64,000 nucleotides of DNA from the NCBI GenBank assembly GCA_905182985.1, contig CAJJDN010000089.1, forward strand, positions 142,071-206,070. The letters are read 5' to 3'. This DNA is from Paramecium sonneborni (Eukaryota; Ciliophora; Oligohymenophorea; Peniculida; Parameciidae). Numbering within the stretch: the stretch's first letter is position 1; each line of letters begins with the position of its first letter. The notes under the pieces are model-generated. The model saw only the letters and a list, made by a program, of their open reading frames with translations, had not been told where the DNA came from and did not search any database. Of the stretch, positions 1 through 15,354 are shown one piece after another. A program made the translations under genes and the position numbers.

Positions 1-1614
1 AGTTATCTCACTTAAATAGATATGCTAGAAAATTAATTAAGAAAATTAAGAGAATATGCTGATATTAGGGATAAAGAAATTTATGAATTAGAAACTAAAT
101 TAACTAAAGTTTTATAAGATAGAGAATACGTAGAAACAAAATTACTTAAGGACAATGATTTATATAGATCCAAATTATAAGAGTAAGAAAGAGATAACTA
201 AATTGAAATGAACAACCTTAGATAAAAATTAGATATTTTAAATTAAGGATAGTTGGATAATATTAAAAATCAATATATGGCTTAGGCTGAAATCTTAGAT
301 GATGAAATTGGAAAATTAAAAGGACTCTTAGAAATTAAAAATGAAGAAATTAAAACTCTTATAGATTAAAATGAAAGATTAAGAGCTAATTATGAAAAAG
401 AAATAGAAACCATAACTTTATAATTCAATGTTTTAAAAGAAAAAATGTTTGAAAATGAATAAAGATTTTAAGAAGAATCATAGCAAATGGAAAATGATTT
501 AAGAACTTAACACTAAATTGCACTTGAAACTTTAAAATAACATCATTAGAATTCCAATTAAATTCTTGAAAATCAAATCCTCCATCTAAAAGGCTAAGTT
601 TAAGAATAAACTAAATAATTAGAAGAATTACAAAAAATTAGATAATAATTACTATAAGCTAATCTCTAAGATCAAGAAAATGCATAAAATATTATCAATA
701 ATTTAAAAAAAGAAGTAATTAATTTTATAATTTTGTTAGATTTTAGATTAATAAAATCGCTATCAAGATTAAATATAAAAAAATTATTAGGACTATGATA
801 TATAAAAAAAAGAATTACTCAACTACAACTAATAATAATTAGAATTTAATTAATAGTTATAACAATAGATTTAAAATTTAAATCAAATTATAGAACTAAA
901 AGAATCTTAATATGAAACTACGCTTGTATAATTCAAAAACATGAATGATCAATTAATTGTATTTAATTTTATTATCTTTTAGAATAAATTAAATGATTTA
1001 TATAGAGAGAATGAACAAATCAAAACAAAATTTAATGTTACAGTATCAGAATAAGAAGATTAATTAAATAGATAACTTAAATAAATTAAATAACAAGAAC
1101 ATAAGCTATAATAATAATCATCTTCATACTAAAGAGATAAATAAAATGCAGAGAGACAAATTAATAATTTGTAGAATTAAAATAGATAAAAGGAATAATT
1201 AATAGCTGAATTAAAAGCTTAATTGAAGGCTACAGAAGAAAACATTTAAAAAATTGAGAATGAATTATAAGAAACAAAAAATACTTGTTAAACTTAATTC
1301 GAAGAATAAAAATATAATTACGAATAAGAAATAGAGTAAATCTAAGTTCAAAAAAATGAAGATTTAATGAGTACCAAGAAAAGCTTTGAAGAGAAAGAAA
1401 ACTCCTTAAATTTGGAACTTATTCAATTAAAAGGAGATTTTCAAACTTAATAAACTCTTAATTAAGATTTGAACTAAAAGTATTTTTATTTTAAATATTT
1501 TTTAGATTAGATCAATATGGTTAATAAATTTAAAATGCCGTAAACAGCTCTGATGTTATTAAACAATACGAAATTTTATCTGAAATCAACTTAGTAAACA
1601 GATTAAGAAATTGA
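1..1614 (+). CDS. Long coiled-coil protein, 5' end outside window
   Basis: The frame is open from base 1 and ends at TGA 1612-1614, giving at least 512 residues. Introns are at 715-739, 959-982 and 1480-1505. The protein is almost wholly Glu/Lys/Gln/Leu-rich heptad-like sequence, as expected of a long coiled coil; no globular domain, signal peptide or membrane segment is visible. Such proteins in ciliates are often basal-body or cytoskeletal, but nothing here identifies the family. The second intron (24 nt) is a multiple of three with no TGA, so retaining it would not truncate the protein. It converges on the next gene with 83 bp between stops. Coding status is firm; function is unknown. Confidence 0.8.
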
Positions 1615-1697
1615 ATATTATATATTATTTATTTATTATTAAACTTATTTATTATAGTTTAATATTTGCAAAATTAAAAGAATTAATATATAATTTA

Positions 1698-3029
1698 TCA
1701 AAAAAACCCTTTTAAACCTCCAAATTAACCAGTGTTAATTATGTATTTTTTATTATAATTTGATTCGATAATTTCATCTGGTTGTAACAATTCTTATTAT
1801 ATAGGGATTTTTTTTATATAAGTTTTCGAATCCACATTATTGATTATATTTGTAATTTTAACAAAACTATCCCTGGGATTTCGAACTGAATTAATTTCTT
1901 AATTTAGAATATTTTATCCTTCTAATTAAAGATGATCAATCTTTTCAATATTTTAAGGTAATAATTTCTCAAACATATTTTAATTTTCTTTTATTTTTTT
2001 ATTCAGATAGAAGCGTGATGTGAATGTTGAATAAGGAAGATAATCTTTTACACAGGAATTAGGTCTTCTAACTATTTCAATAACTGGCGGTTTAGAATCA
2101 ATTTAATATTTTGAATCTTCTTCTAAATTATAAGGATATTTTTTATTTAATTAAAATTCCTAAGTTCTAAGTCCTTATTTCTATATAATTATAAATACTT
2201 ACCCAAAAGTTTTTCCCTAATTTTTATTCAATAGGAGTTAAGTGTTCAAGTAATTATCTAAATTCTTGTTTCACTCTAAATTAATCTATTTTTTCATTCA
2301 TTGAATAACCTTATTTTCTTTCTATACGAGAGCTAACTTTTGATTTAGATGTCTCCCAATTTTCTACAGTATTTTAATAATTTATTAGAGCTCTTTCAGT
2401 TTTGTCCATTTTTAATTAATCACCTTTATTTAGCTTACTTTTGACCTCTTAATTTAGCTTTAATGTCTTAATTTTAGGAGAACAATATTACTTCAATTTA
2501 ATTAGTCTTAACTCTTCTTTCAACTTCTATAATTTCTTATTATACCTATTCTTCATTTAATTATATAATTTAAAATTCTTTAGATTTTATTTTATGAGGA
2601 GATTTCTTAGGTTATTCTTTATTAGATCCAAATTCTGTTACTAATATTACAATAAAATTTCAATTTACATTTTGAATAACTGTTATTAACTGCAGGCTAA
2701 GAATCTCCATCGGATAGAAACTGTGTTTTCATTTTTAAAAAATGTTTTTTATTCTCATTAAGTCTTCGTTATTTTTCTTATTAAAATTATTGTGCTGAGC
2801 CAACAAGGGTATGTTTAATAATTTAACCTTTTTTATCTATTTTAGGCCCTTTATCATGGTTAGGCAAGACTTTTAATAATTCTGATGAGCCTGAAAAAAT
2901 ATTCTATGCTTGAGTTTCAATTCCTACAGGGGTTGGAAGCATTAAAAAAATCATTTTATTTTTTGGAGATTAAACTTTGATATTTTATGAGCTATTCTAT
3001 TAAGTATCTAATTTCTAAAATTTAATCAT
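1698..3029 (-). CDS. Hypothetical protein with coiled-coil segments
   Basis: 418 residues, ATG at 3027-3029 and TGA at 1698-1700. Introns are at 2641-2668, 2467-2491 and 2181-2202; removing them keeps one frame open. The N-terminal third has a compact proline/glycine-containing stretch (around MLPTPVGIET), the middle is charged and helical, and the C-terminus ends in a Gly/Phe-rich tail (GQFGGLKGFF). I recognise no family. It lies downstream of another minus-strand gene; in the duplication-free sequence the gap between them would be about 280 bp. Confidence 0.7.
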
Positions 3030-3035
3030 GCTGTG

Positions 3036-4069
3036 ATATTTCTATATATTTTATTTTATTAATAATTGATTAATTGAATTGATCAATTTGTTAATTTTCA
3101 AATATAATATTAAAACTTGACCAAATATAATATAGTATATAAATGCTTTAATCTAATTTATTTAGAATTAATTAATATATTATTTAAATATAAACAATTC
3201 TTACATATAATTTAATCAGTAATTATAATTGATAAGATATATTTTTATTACATATTGAATTATTAATAATTGAAACTAACTTTTTGTTAAAAAAAAATTA
3301 TTATTTCAGTTCTACAATTAGCTTTTACATTGATTTATTTTTTTTAAAACACTTTATCGCCAATTCTTCATTTAAGTAACATCTCCAATTTTAGGTCCTT
3401 TACTAAATAATCAAAATAATTTTACTTTTTGATGAAAGCAGAATATTATTTTTGATATGATTAAGTAGTTTTTGGCAATGGATGTAGTGGATATTAGAAA
3501 TACGATTCAGTTTATTTTTCAAAAAAGACTTCGTTGGATAATATTGGATTCCTTAGTTAAAGAATTTGTGATGTACAATTTTGTTTAATTATTTTTATTT
3601 TATTCGATCATTTATGGCTATATTAAATATTTATTGTAATTCTTTTAAGTTTAAACTTAGAATTCTAGAGAAGTAGATAATCTGGGACAAGAATTTCTTT
3701 AAAGTTTATGACCCGTCTTATTATTCTAAAATTAAGAGTTTTTATATATACTTAAGAAATTGTAAATTTAGGAAATTATTGTTTTATTTTTTCAAATTGT
3801 AATTTCTTTGACTTGATTTAGTAATTTAGAGATGAGTATTCAAAATTGTGAGTTTTATATAAAGTTTAAACTAACTAATAATTTTAAGTAGTTTTAAAAT
3901 TTTCAGAATATTTAATAAGCAGTAATTTTTCAGGAGTTTAAAACTTGAAATCACAATCAGAGTGGGTTTTCAACTTTGTTGATAAATTAAATTTATTTTT
4001 ATTGAAATCTCTTTTCATTTACTCTTTGAAGTACTAACCCAACAATTAATAAAAATATTCTTTATTTTA
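3036..4069. repeat. First copy of exact 1034-bp direct repeat at N junction 4070
   Basis: Bases 3036-4069 match 4071-5104 at a constant offset of 1035, with only the N at 4070 between them; I saw no mismatch. This copy holds a truncated duplicate of the 3' part of the minus-strand gene at 4341-5473 (equivalent stop at 3306-3308) and stops at the N. Most likely two contigs with overlapping ends placed side by side without merging. Confidence 0.9.
3306..4069 (-). pseudogene. Truncated duplicate of downstream gene (probable assembly artefact)
   Basis: The sequence is identical to the 3' 764 bp of the gene at 4341-5473, with the same TGA and the same three introns at equivalent positions. It lacks the 5' exon because the copy ends at the N. 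It should be ignored as a separate locus unless long reads show a true tandem duplication. Confidence 0.75.
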
Positions 4070-4070
4070 N
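4070..4070. other. Single-N assembly junction
   Basis: One ambiguous base sits exactly between two identical 1034-bp segments, the mark of an unresolved contig join rather than a real gap of known size. Confidence 0.9.
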
Positions 4071-5104
4071 ATATTTCTATATATTTTATTTTATTAATAA
4101 TTGATTAATTGAATTGATCAATTTGTTAATTTTCAAATATAATATTAAAACTTGACCAAATATAATATAGTATATAAATGCTTTAATCTAATTTATTTAG
4201 AATTAATTAATATATTATTTAAATATAAACAATTCTTACATATAATTTAATCAGTAATTATAATTGATAAGATATATTTTTATTACATATTGAATTATTA
4301 ATAATTGAAACTAACTTTTTGTTAAAAAAAAATTATTATTTCAGTTCTACAATTAGCTTTTACATTGATTTATTTTTTTTAAAACACTTTATCGCCAATT
4401 CTTCATTTAAGTAACATCTCCAATTTTAGGTCCTTTACTAAATAATCAAAATAATTTTACTTTTTGATGAAAGCAGAATATTATTTTTGATATGATTAAG
4501 TAGTTTTTGGCAATGGATGTAGTGGATATTAGAAATACGATTCAGTTTATTTTTCAAAAAAGACTTCGTTGGATAATATTGGATTCCTTAGTTAAAGAAT
4601 TTGTGATGTACAATTTTGTTTAATTATTTTTATTTTATTCGATCATTTATGGCTATATTAAATATTTATTGTAATTCTTTTAAGTTTAAACTTAGAATTC
4701 TAGAGAAGTAGATAATCTGGGACAAGAATTTCTTTAAAGTTTATGACCCGTCTTATTATTCTAAAATTAAGAGTTTTTATATATACTTAAGAAATTGTAA
4801 ATTTAGGAAATTATTGTTTTATTTTTTCAAATTGTAATTTCTTTGACTTGATTTAGTAATTTAGAGATGAGTATTCAAAATTGTGAGTTTTATATAAAGT
4901 TTAAACTAACTAATAATTTTAAGTAGTTTTAAAATTTTCAGAATATTTAATAAGCAGTAATTTTTCAGGAGTTTAAAACTTGAAATCACAATCAGAGTGG
5001 GTTTTCAACTTTGTTGATAAATTAAATTTATTTTTATTGAAATCTCTTTTCATTTACTCTTTGAAGTACTAACCCAACAATTAATAAAAATATTCTTTAT
5101 TTTA
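4071..5104. repeat. Second copy of exact 1034-bp direct repeat
   Basis: Identical to 3036-4069. This is the copy continuous with the intact 5' part of the minus-strand gene that runs to 5473, so it represents the genuine locus on that side. Confidence 0.9.
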
Positions 5105-5473
5105 GTTAAATAGTTGTTCAACAGATGAACCTTTCAATTCTTCATGTGGTATGACTATTAGCCATATAGGATCAGAGGGAGGAATATCAGGTAAAGGTTC
5201 ATCAAAACAACTGACAGACATGTTGGTTTGGCAACTAACTGAATTGCCATTTTGAGAACCCGTTTATTAAGTCTTCTATTATGTTTAGAATCTAGTAAGT
5301 TTTTATTCAGAAGAAATTTCCTTAGATGGTGAATATGAGGGAATATCTTGAATACTGATAGTGGAGCGTGCTTTTGATCTTTTCCTAAGTGTACTTGTTT
5401 TTCGAGAGAATTAAGATTCGAGAAATGGTTTTGTTTATTTATTGAGCGTCTACTTAATTTGTTCATTTAACAT
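4341..5473 (-). CDS. Hypothetical Ser/Thr-rich protein
   Basis: 352 residues, ATG at 5471-5473, TGA at 4341-4343, introns at 4761-4786, 4587-4611 and 4438-4460. The first 100 residues are polar, rich in Ser/Thr/Arg/Lys and probably disordered. An acidic-proline motif follows (FDEPLPDIPPSDP), then a hydrophobic stretch (WLIVIP) and a basic, Gln-rich C-terminal half. No family recognised. A different minus-strand frame over 5158-5466 looks open under the standard code, but only this frame continues across the introns. Its 3' three-quarters are duplicated upstream by the assembly junction. Confidence 0.7.
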
Positions 5474-5591
5474 ATATAGATATAATATAAATGAATAAAT
5501 GCATATATAAAATACTAATAATGGCAATTAAAAGCGCACTATAAATCTTTATATATATCTATTGATGGAGAATGCATGATTAATACATTTA

Positions 5592-9103
<3,512 letters not shown>

Positions 9104-9126
9104 AATATATATATTAATTTAATAAT

Positions 9127-10940
9127 ATGTCAGTTATTCGTGAGAGACATCCACTCACTTCTCTTAATCAGCTTCAAAATCTGTTTGGAAAGACTAAACC
9201 TTAAGAGACTTCTTAAAATATATGTCCAGAGAAGCCTCGTGGTGCCAGTAAACCTAAATAAAAAACTGAATGTTCTAGGAGAGAAATTTCCAATATTTAG
9301 AAGAGTTAGTACACATTACAATCCCAAAAATTATATACTAGTCATTTAGATAACATTAAATCATCAAGAGCTTTTAATGTAAAGAGCTAAGATCTTTTAC
9401 TCTCACCTGAAAGATAAGATTCACTTTAATAGGAGAATAAAGTACTTGATAATCAAATTGATAAAAAAAGAATCCTTAAATAATCTGTTGAACATTCAAA
9501 TGATCCTAATCTTAAACTTATAAACTCAGAGGAACCATCTAAAAAGATTGAATAATCATAAACTATCTAACTCAAAAATCTTATTTAAGCTAAGTAATTG
9601 AGAGACACGAATAATGAAAATTTTGAAAAGCAAAAGAACTCCAGAAGAGAAAAACATGTTGCTTAAATTTTATATGATGATAGTAAAAATAGAAATCAAA
9701 AAAACTAATAGAACAGTTAAAGCTCTGCTACAAATGAAACTAAATTATCAGAAATCACTCAACAATGGTTTATCTAAAGATTTATTAAGGACTTCTATTT
9801 CTTCCTTAGTAATACTGAAAGTGTCAAAATTAGTTGGGATTACTCTAAAATTTATGAAAATGATTTTCAATAAATTCTTTTAGGACTAGGATTTGGTGAA
9901 AGTAAAGAATTATGGAACGATTTTACTAATGGCTCATTTATTCTTTCCAGAAATATGCTTATCATCTTACTTGCTATTCTAAATGTACCTGTTTAGTAGA
10001 TACCTCTTTACATACCTAAAGATAATGAACAAGTTTCTTTAGCATCGCATTATAAAAATGATTAAAATGGCAATCTTATATTATCACCCTAAGATTGTGT
10101 TGATATACACAACAAATACAAACAACTTTATTTGAACACAAAATAAATTCATGGAAATGGTTAAAGAAGAAATATTGAAAAATCTAAATCACCTCCATAA
10201 GTTATCAATTTATTAAGTAATAGATCACGCGATATGGCAAACAAGAAGAAGAACAATCTTAATATTAATGAATGGTTTGCTCAATAAGAATAAAAAAAAA
10301 AGGACAATATTGATAAATTGAAAAATCAATTAGAACAATATGAAGACACTAAAGACATTAAATCAACTATCAAACCTGTTGCAATTGATTTAACTTAATT
10401 AAGCAAACCAATCAAAAAATAATAGGATAAATCAACTATTGATCTTGAATTTGAAAATCAATAGTAATTTTGTACTTTTTCTCCACAAATTAATCCTATG
10501 AAAAATTTTCCTAATTCAACTGCCTCTACTTAATATGACATTGATTAATAAGCAAAAAGATTAAGAGAGGCTAGAGTAAGATAAAAAACACTCGAAAAAT
10601 TGAAAAGCACTGGAAATACCACAAATAATGAAAGTAGAACATAGATTAAATAATAAACAGAATAATCAATGAGTTTAGAACCAAAATGTAAAAAAATTAA
10701 AAGTAAACCTATTTTTCTAAATTTTCCTATTTTGTATATAGATGTAAAAGTAGATGATGCAAAAACTGTAAGATTACCAGTATTTAATGGAGATAACTCT
10801 GAAAGTTTAGCTACCAAATTTGCACTAGATCATAGTAAATTTTTTATAAATAAATTTAAGATTTAGACAATTCTTTAGAAGAAAGACTTAAAGACTTACT
10901 AGAAGAGTAAATAAATTCTGTCTAAGAATAATAGTTATGA
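9127..10940 (+). CDS. Low-complexity protein with a small globular C-terminal domain
   Basis: 595 residues with one intron at 10835-10860. The ATG lies only 23 bp after the PFK stop. Most of the chain is Lys/Asn/Gln/Ser-rich and probably disordered. An internal ordered patch lies around 9840-10010 (WDYSKIYENDF, then LGLGFGESKELWNDF). The last 70 residues form a compact domain with the pattern VRLPVFNGDNSESLATKF followed by an amphipathic helix (LEERLKDLLEEQI). That resembles the small PFU-like tail found on various alveolate cytoskeletal proteins, but I hold this only as a resemblance. Function unknown. Confidence 0.75.
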
Positions 10941-11013
10941 ATTCACTCTAATTTATATTAAATTTCTTAATATTGAATAAAACTAGTATTAATGATTATC
11001 TTATAAAATGATC

Positions 11014-11968
11014 TCATTTTGGACTTTCGCTTTCTGATTTGTCTGATTATTGAGATTGATGGCTTTTTAATTTTTTTCCTTTCATCTCCTTTTTGTCCTT
11101 GTTTTTTTTAGTTTTTTTATCTTTCTTATCTTTTTTAATTTTTTTTTCTTTTCTTCTTTCTTCTGAATTCTTTTTTAATAATTTTTTATTATTTTTTTAC
11201 TATAATCTTAATAATCTTTCCTGATTTGTTTCTTATTTTTCAGGTTCTTAGATTTGTTTATACTTTTGCATCTTATTATTGAAATATTGAAGAGCTTCAA
11301 TTTTTTATAAAAGTTCTTTCTTCTCATCTTAAACCATTAACATTTTATCCCACTATAAAATAATGTTGTATTTATACTCTTTCATCTTCATCAATAATAC
11401 CCTGCATATTTTTTATCTATTGCATATTTTCAAATATTTTTTCATTCCTTTTATTAATTTCTTATTATTAAGCTTCTATTTAAGCTTTTAAGTTTAATTC
11501 TTCTTAAGTTAACTCTCTAAACTCTCCCCATCCTTTACCATCTGGTCCAGATGGTTTGTATAGTTTATTAAATATTTCTGGATCATCAGGAGAGATATCA
11601 AGATATTCTTTGGGAGGCTTAAATTCTCTTACATGATCTACTCTCAATAATCTTCCACCTTTTTGGTAATTCATATACATACATACTTCAGCATGATTGA
11701 AGTTGTCTACAGCCAATATGGTTGATCTTTAATCTTCATATGCTAAGAAACAAAATCCTTTAGATTTTCCAGTTATTTTATCTCTAACCAAATGTACATC
11801 AACTATTTCTCCATATTATGAGAACACTATGGCTATATCCCCTTCATTCATGCCATAATTCAGATTGGCTACAAAGATGTAACTGCTCTTGTTATATTCA
11901 TCATGCCAGGTTGTTGTTTATAAATTTTCTAATGCAGCTTCATTTAATTTTTTAATAGTTTTGCTCAT
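11014..11968 (-). CDS. RRM protein of the RES spliceosomal complex (RBMX2/Ist3-like)
   Basis: 301 residues, introns at 11659-11682 and 11353-11377. Near the start comes TWHDEYNKSSYIFVANL, then FSQYGEIVDVHLVRDKITGK, SKGFCFLAYEDQRSTILAVD and GRLLRVDHV: the single RRM typical of RBMX2 (yeast Ist3/Snu17), part of the RES complex that helps activate the spliceosome and retain unspliced pre-mRNA. RNP1 is the KGFCFLAY stretch. The C-terminal half is a charged coiled coil ending in a Lys-rich tail, longer than in yeast. Intron 11659-11682 is inferred from homology: removing its 24 nt gives the family's length between NFN and GRLLRVDHV, yet it contains no in-frame TGA. Orthology is confident. Confidence 0.9.
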
Positions 11969-11978
11969 AAAATAATTA

Positions 11979-13092
11979 ATGAGTTAAAATCAAAATAAAG
12001 GATTCATATTTTGTGTATCAGGATAATCCAGTGACTTTGGATTGTGTTTGGAGTAAGTTGCCCTTTCAACAGCCTCTATTTAGGAACTGCTTGCTCTTTG
12101 TTGCTTATGATATTATGTTTGTACCAAATTATAGTGCGAGTCATTGAATAAAGAAGAATTCTCAAAAGAAAGCAATTCTTGTTTTTGATAATTTTAGCTG
12201 CAGATATATGTATTTATAATTTTAGGATAGAATTAATAAAATAGTTTTTCTAATCTTCACGATGGATAGAAATCTCACATTTGCTTACTTTTTGTATTTT
12301 TACTTTGATTAATGCTTTTTGATTTTTCTAGTTTACTTCTTCACAAAAAAGGCAACTGATCTCAATGTTTATAATAAAAGCAAAACTAAATTAGTGAGAG
12401 GTTGCACATATGGATTATTTGCTTTTTTTTCTATATTATTATTGATAGATATTATTGTTTACTACTTTAAGAAAGAAAATTGTAGTTGTATGTATAAATA
12501 TCTTACATTTAGATATTACGCTATTTGTGATCAGACTAGTAGAGTTATTTGCTATAATTATATTCATCACAGGAGCTTATTACTTGAATAAAAAGATGAA
12601 TGCTTTAATAATTGAATAAATAATGTTCACAAATAGAATGACAGGAGTAGAAAAGACGCAATACATAAAAACTAGAAATATTAAATTGAAATTTTGGTAA
12701 GAATAAAATTAAGATTAAAGGACTTTAGTTTGTGTGACTGCTTTTGGATAAATAATTTAATGGGTTGCGGATTTAATATATTTCATAAATTATCGATAAA
12801 ATTAAAGCAAAGGGTGTGAGTTACCTGCATACGTAAATTGGTTTCGATTTTATATAGAATGTGGTCTTAAAACCTTGGGTTGATTTATTGATTTGTTTCT
12901 TTGGATATTTTTTGCCGTTATTCTGTGCCGTGTATTTGTTTTGGTTCAAAAAGAAATAAGTATAATATGTGGTAAGAATGTCATCCCGCTTAAATAGAGG
13001 AATCATTAGAAGTAGAAAGTTTACCAGAACGGTACTATCACAAATTGTTAAACAAGTCGAATAGTTCGTTCTCATCTTCAAAACAAAATTGA
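11979..13092 (+). CDS. Multi-pass membrane protein, possibly 7TM (TOM1/THH1-like)
   Basis: 326 residues with introns at 12031-12053, 12294-12331 (38 nt, the longest here), 12488-12512, 12833-12857 and 12932-12953. At least six hydrophobic segments are visible, including LGTACSLLLMILCLYQIIV, FLFLIILAADICIYN, YGLFAFFSILLLIDIIVYYF and LFAIIIFITGAYYL. The polar C-terminal tail ends near SLPERYYHK. Spacing and the long last loop recall TOM1/THH1-type or other protist seven-helix proteins; I cannot assign a ligand. The start is doubtful: this ATG is only 10 bp from the divergent ATG of the RRM gene; the next in-frame ATG (12107-12109) would remove the first helix. Confidence 0.65.
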
Positions 13093-13209
13093 AAAAGAAA
13101 TAGAAATTATACAATAATTCTGCAAATTATATAATTATATAGTATCTTCAATTAATTCAATATATATGTTCAAAGAAGATATGATTTTCATTAATTATAT
13201 TAAATAACC

Positions 13210-13705
13210 ATGTCTTGGGATGCTTATGTGACAAATTTGACAGCTAATGGAGCTCTTGAATATGCTGCCATTATAGGATTAGATGGAAATATTTGGGCAA
13301 GCAATTTCGGCGTTGCCGTCCTTCCTTCATATTAAACAGATGTACCAGATGAGAAGAACCCAGACGCTACAACTAAGGTTGCTTATGATGAGAAAACAGC
13401 TTTTGTTCACTCTATCACTCATAATGGAAATTCTGGAAATCCAGCAGGAGTTAGAGTCAACAATCAAAAATATTATTCAGTATAATTCGATGGTGAATCA
13501 AAGACATGGTATTTGAAGAAGGTATTTTACTAATAAACATCCATAGAACAAAGGAGGAGCATGTGTAGCTTGGGCTAACACTGTCGCTGTCTTTGCTTCA
13601 TTCTCCTAAACAATCAATGCTGAAAATGGAGCTCCTTAAAATGCTAGTGATTGCAACAAACGTGTCATTGATATGGCAAAGTACCTTGCTGATTCTGGAT
13701 ATTGA
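13210..13705 (+). CDS. Profilin
   Basis: 156 residues, intron at 13522-13546. The N-terminus MSWDAYV and the end AKYLADSGY are the hallmark profilin termini, which pack together to bind poly-proline. KGGACVAWANTVAVFASF corresponds to the conserved KGG..V strand and final helix. Profilin binds actin monomers and exchanges their nucleotide. It is longer than vertebrate profilin (about 140) because of a loop rich in Pro/Asp/Lys after residue 35 (TDVPDEKNPDATT). GC content is higher than in its neighbours, suggesting strong expression. Identification is firm. Confidence 0.92.
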
Positions 13706-13842
13706 GTGGTTATGTTCACAAAAAACATTAATACATATACATCATTTATCTCTTTCACCCCGTCTTCTCTTTATTCAAATTATATAATGTTTTTAAAGCA
13801 TTGTTCTAGAATTTACATTACAAACGTGTTACAATAATTAAA

Positions 13843-15354
13843 ATGAAAACTTTTGTCTTATTCCTCTTCATCATCTTTTAAATATTATGTCAAGACTATT
13901 ACTAACTACTTGGAGTACCTCGGTCTGCATCAGATGATTAAATCAAAAAGGCATTCAAGAAACTATCCCTCAAATATCACCCTGACAAAGCAAAAGGCAA
14001 TAAAGAGGAAGTAAGTCTATTCTCTTAATTTTAGTCTGAAAAACAATTCTAAAAGATTGTAAATGCCTATGAAATTCTGAAAGACCCAGAGCAAAGAAAA
14101 ATATATGACAAATTTGGAGAAGAGGGATTAAAGGAGCATACTTAAAGATAGCAATAAAGTATCCATATATTTTAAATTAGAAGAATAAGGTCATTTTAAT
14201 TATAATGATGTTTTCTCTAGGTTTTTTGGAGGAGGATTTTAATAATAAAAACCCAACCTTGAATAATCTTTATTCTCAAAAAGTGATGTTTATGAAATTG
14301 ATATGACTACTATTAATAGATTTTTTAGAAGAGATCATGTTTGGCTCATATTCTTTTATAAGAATGATGATTATGGCAGATAATATAAAAATACTTGGAA
14401 TGAATTAGCATCTAAATATTATGGCATTTTCTAAGTGGCTGCCATTAATTGTGCTGCTGAAAATGAAATTTGTGATGATGAATTTTAAGTTTATGAATTT
14501 CCAAAAGTATTTGCCTACCCTGCTAATATAAGATAAGAACCAGTTGAATTCAAATTAAAGATGGAATTAGATTAATTAGCCAAATTTGCCATTTCTTTCA
14601 TGGAAAGCTTTGTTAGCATTGTAACTAATGATAACTATGATAATTTTATTCGACAACAAGACTAGCATATTGTTTTGCTATTTACAAATAAAACCTCTAC
14701 TCCACCTCTCCTTAAAGTTTTATCAAAAGAATTAAAAGGAAAATTAGTTTTTGGTTAAGTCAGAAATTCAGATACTAAATTAATATAATAATTTTAAATT
14801 AACAATTTCCCAACACTTATGGTAGTCACTGAACCTGAATAATATAGGGGTGTGATTTATGAATAAAATGATTTTAAAAAAGATTAAATTATGAAATTCT
14901 TAAGAGAATATGCATATATTAGCAAAAAAGTTAAAAAAACTCATTAGGCTCCAAGAGAATTATCAACTTTGTTAATAAAAAGTGGATCTTGTACAACTAA
15001 AGACACTAAAATGTGTTTCATAATAATTACTGAAGATAAAGATTATTTAGATTTGCTCAATCCTCTATCTTAACATTATATGAAAGACAAGATAGATTTC
15101 TACTACATAAATAAAAAGTAAAGTTATCAACTTATATTTTTAGCAACTTAATATACTCAGAAGTTTTTGATGATATTAACAAATTCCCTACTGCAGTAGT
15201 GATCAAGCCTAAAAAGGAAAGATATGCTTAGCTTTAAGGGGAATTAACACTTTAAACTATTTAGGATTTTCTTGATTCCATAATTAGTGGAAATGTATAA
15301 TTCAAGCCTATGAAAGATAGTCTGGATTTTAATATTTTTAAAGAAGATTTGTGA
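13843..15354 (+). CDS. ER-lumenal DnaJ protein with thioredoxin-like domains
   Basis: 479 residues, introns at 14011-14034, 14159-14180 and 15118-15143. It begins with a cleavable-looking signal peptide (MKTFVLFLFIIFQILC). A J domain follows directly (DYYQLLGVPRSASDD, with the HPD tripeptide at 13978-13986), then a Gly/Phe-poor linker. A thioredoxin-like domain comes next (VWLIFFYKNDDYGRQY) without a CxxC pair, then more Trx-like sequence (FPTAVVIKPKKERY). The chain ends in KEDL, a plausible KDEL-type retrieval signal. The architecture is that of DNAJC16-like or ERdj-type co-chaperones, which recruit BiP through HPD. Lack of a CxxC argues against oxidoreductase activity. The first intron is a multiple of three without TGA. 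Confidence 0.88.

Noticed and set aside
3456..3960. Plus-strand reading through the repeat unit (start MIKQFLAMDV) with two intron-like segments
   Set aside because: It is antisense to the gene that reads cleanly on the minus strand from 5473; the antisense openness follows from composition.
3036..5104. True tandem gene duplications at the N junctions
   Set aside because: The copies are base-identical including introns and intergenic DNA, and each pair meets exactly at an N or N run, which points to assembly.
5158..5466. 102-codon minus-strand open frame (start MNKLSRRSIN)
   Set aside because: Another minus frame over the same bases begins at ATG 5471 and continues through three introns to a full protein; this one ends soon under the ciliate code.
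9614..9883. Alternative plus-strand frame inside the gene at 9127
   Set aside because: The annotated frame is open for nearly 1.7 kb across it; this is a shadow frame.
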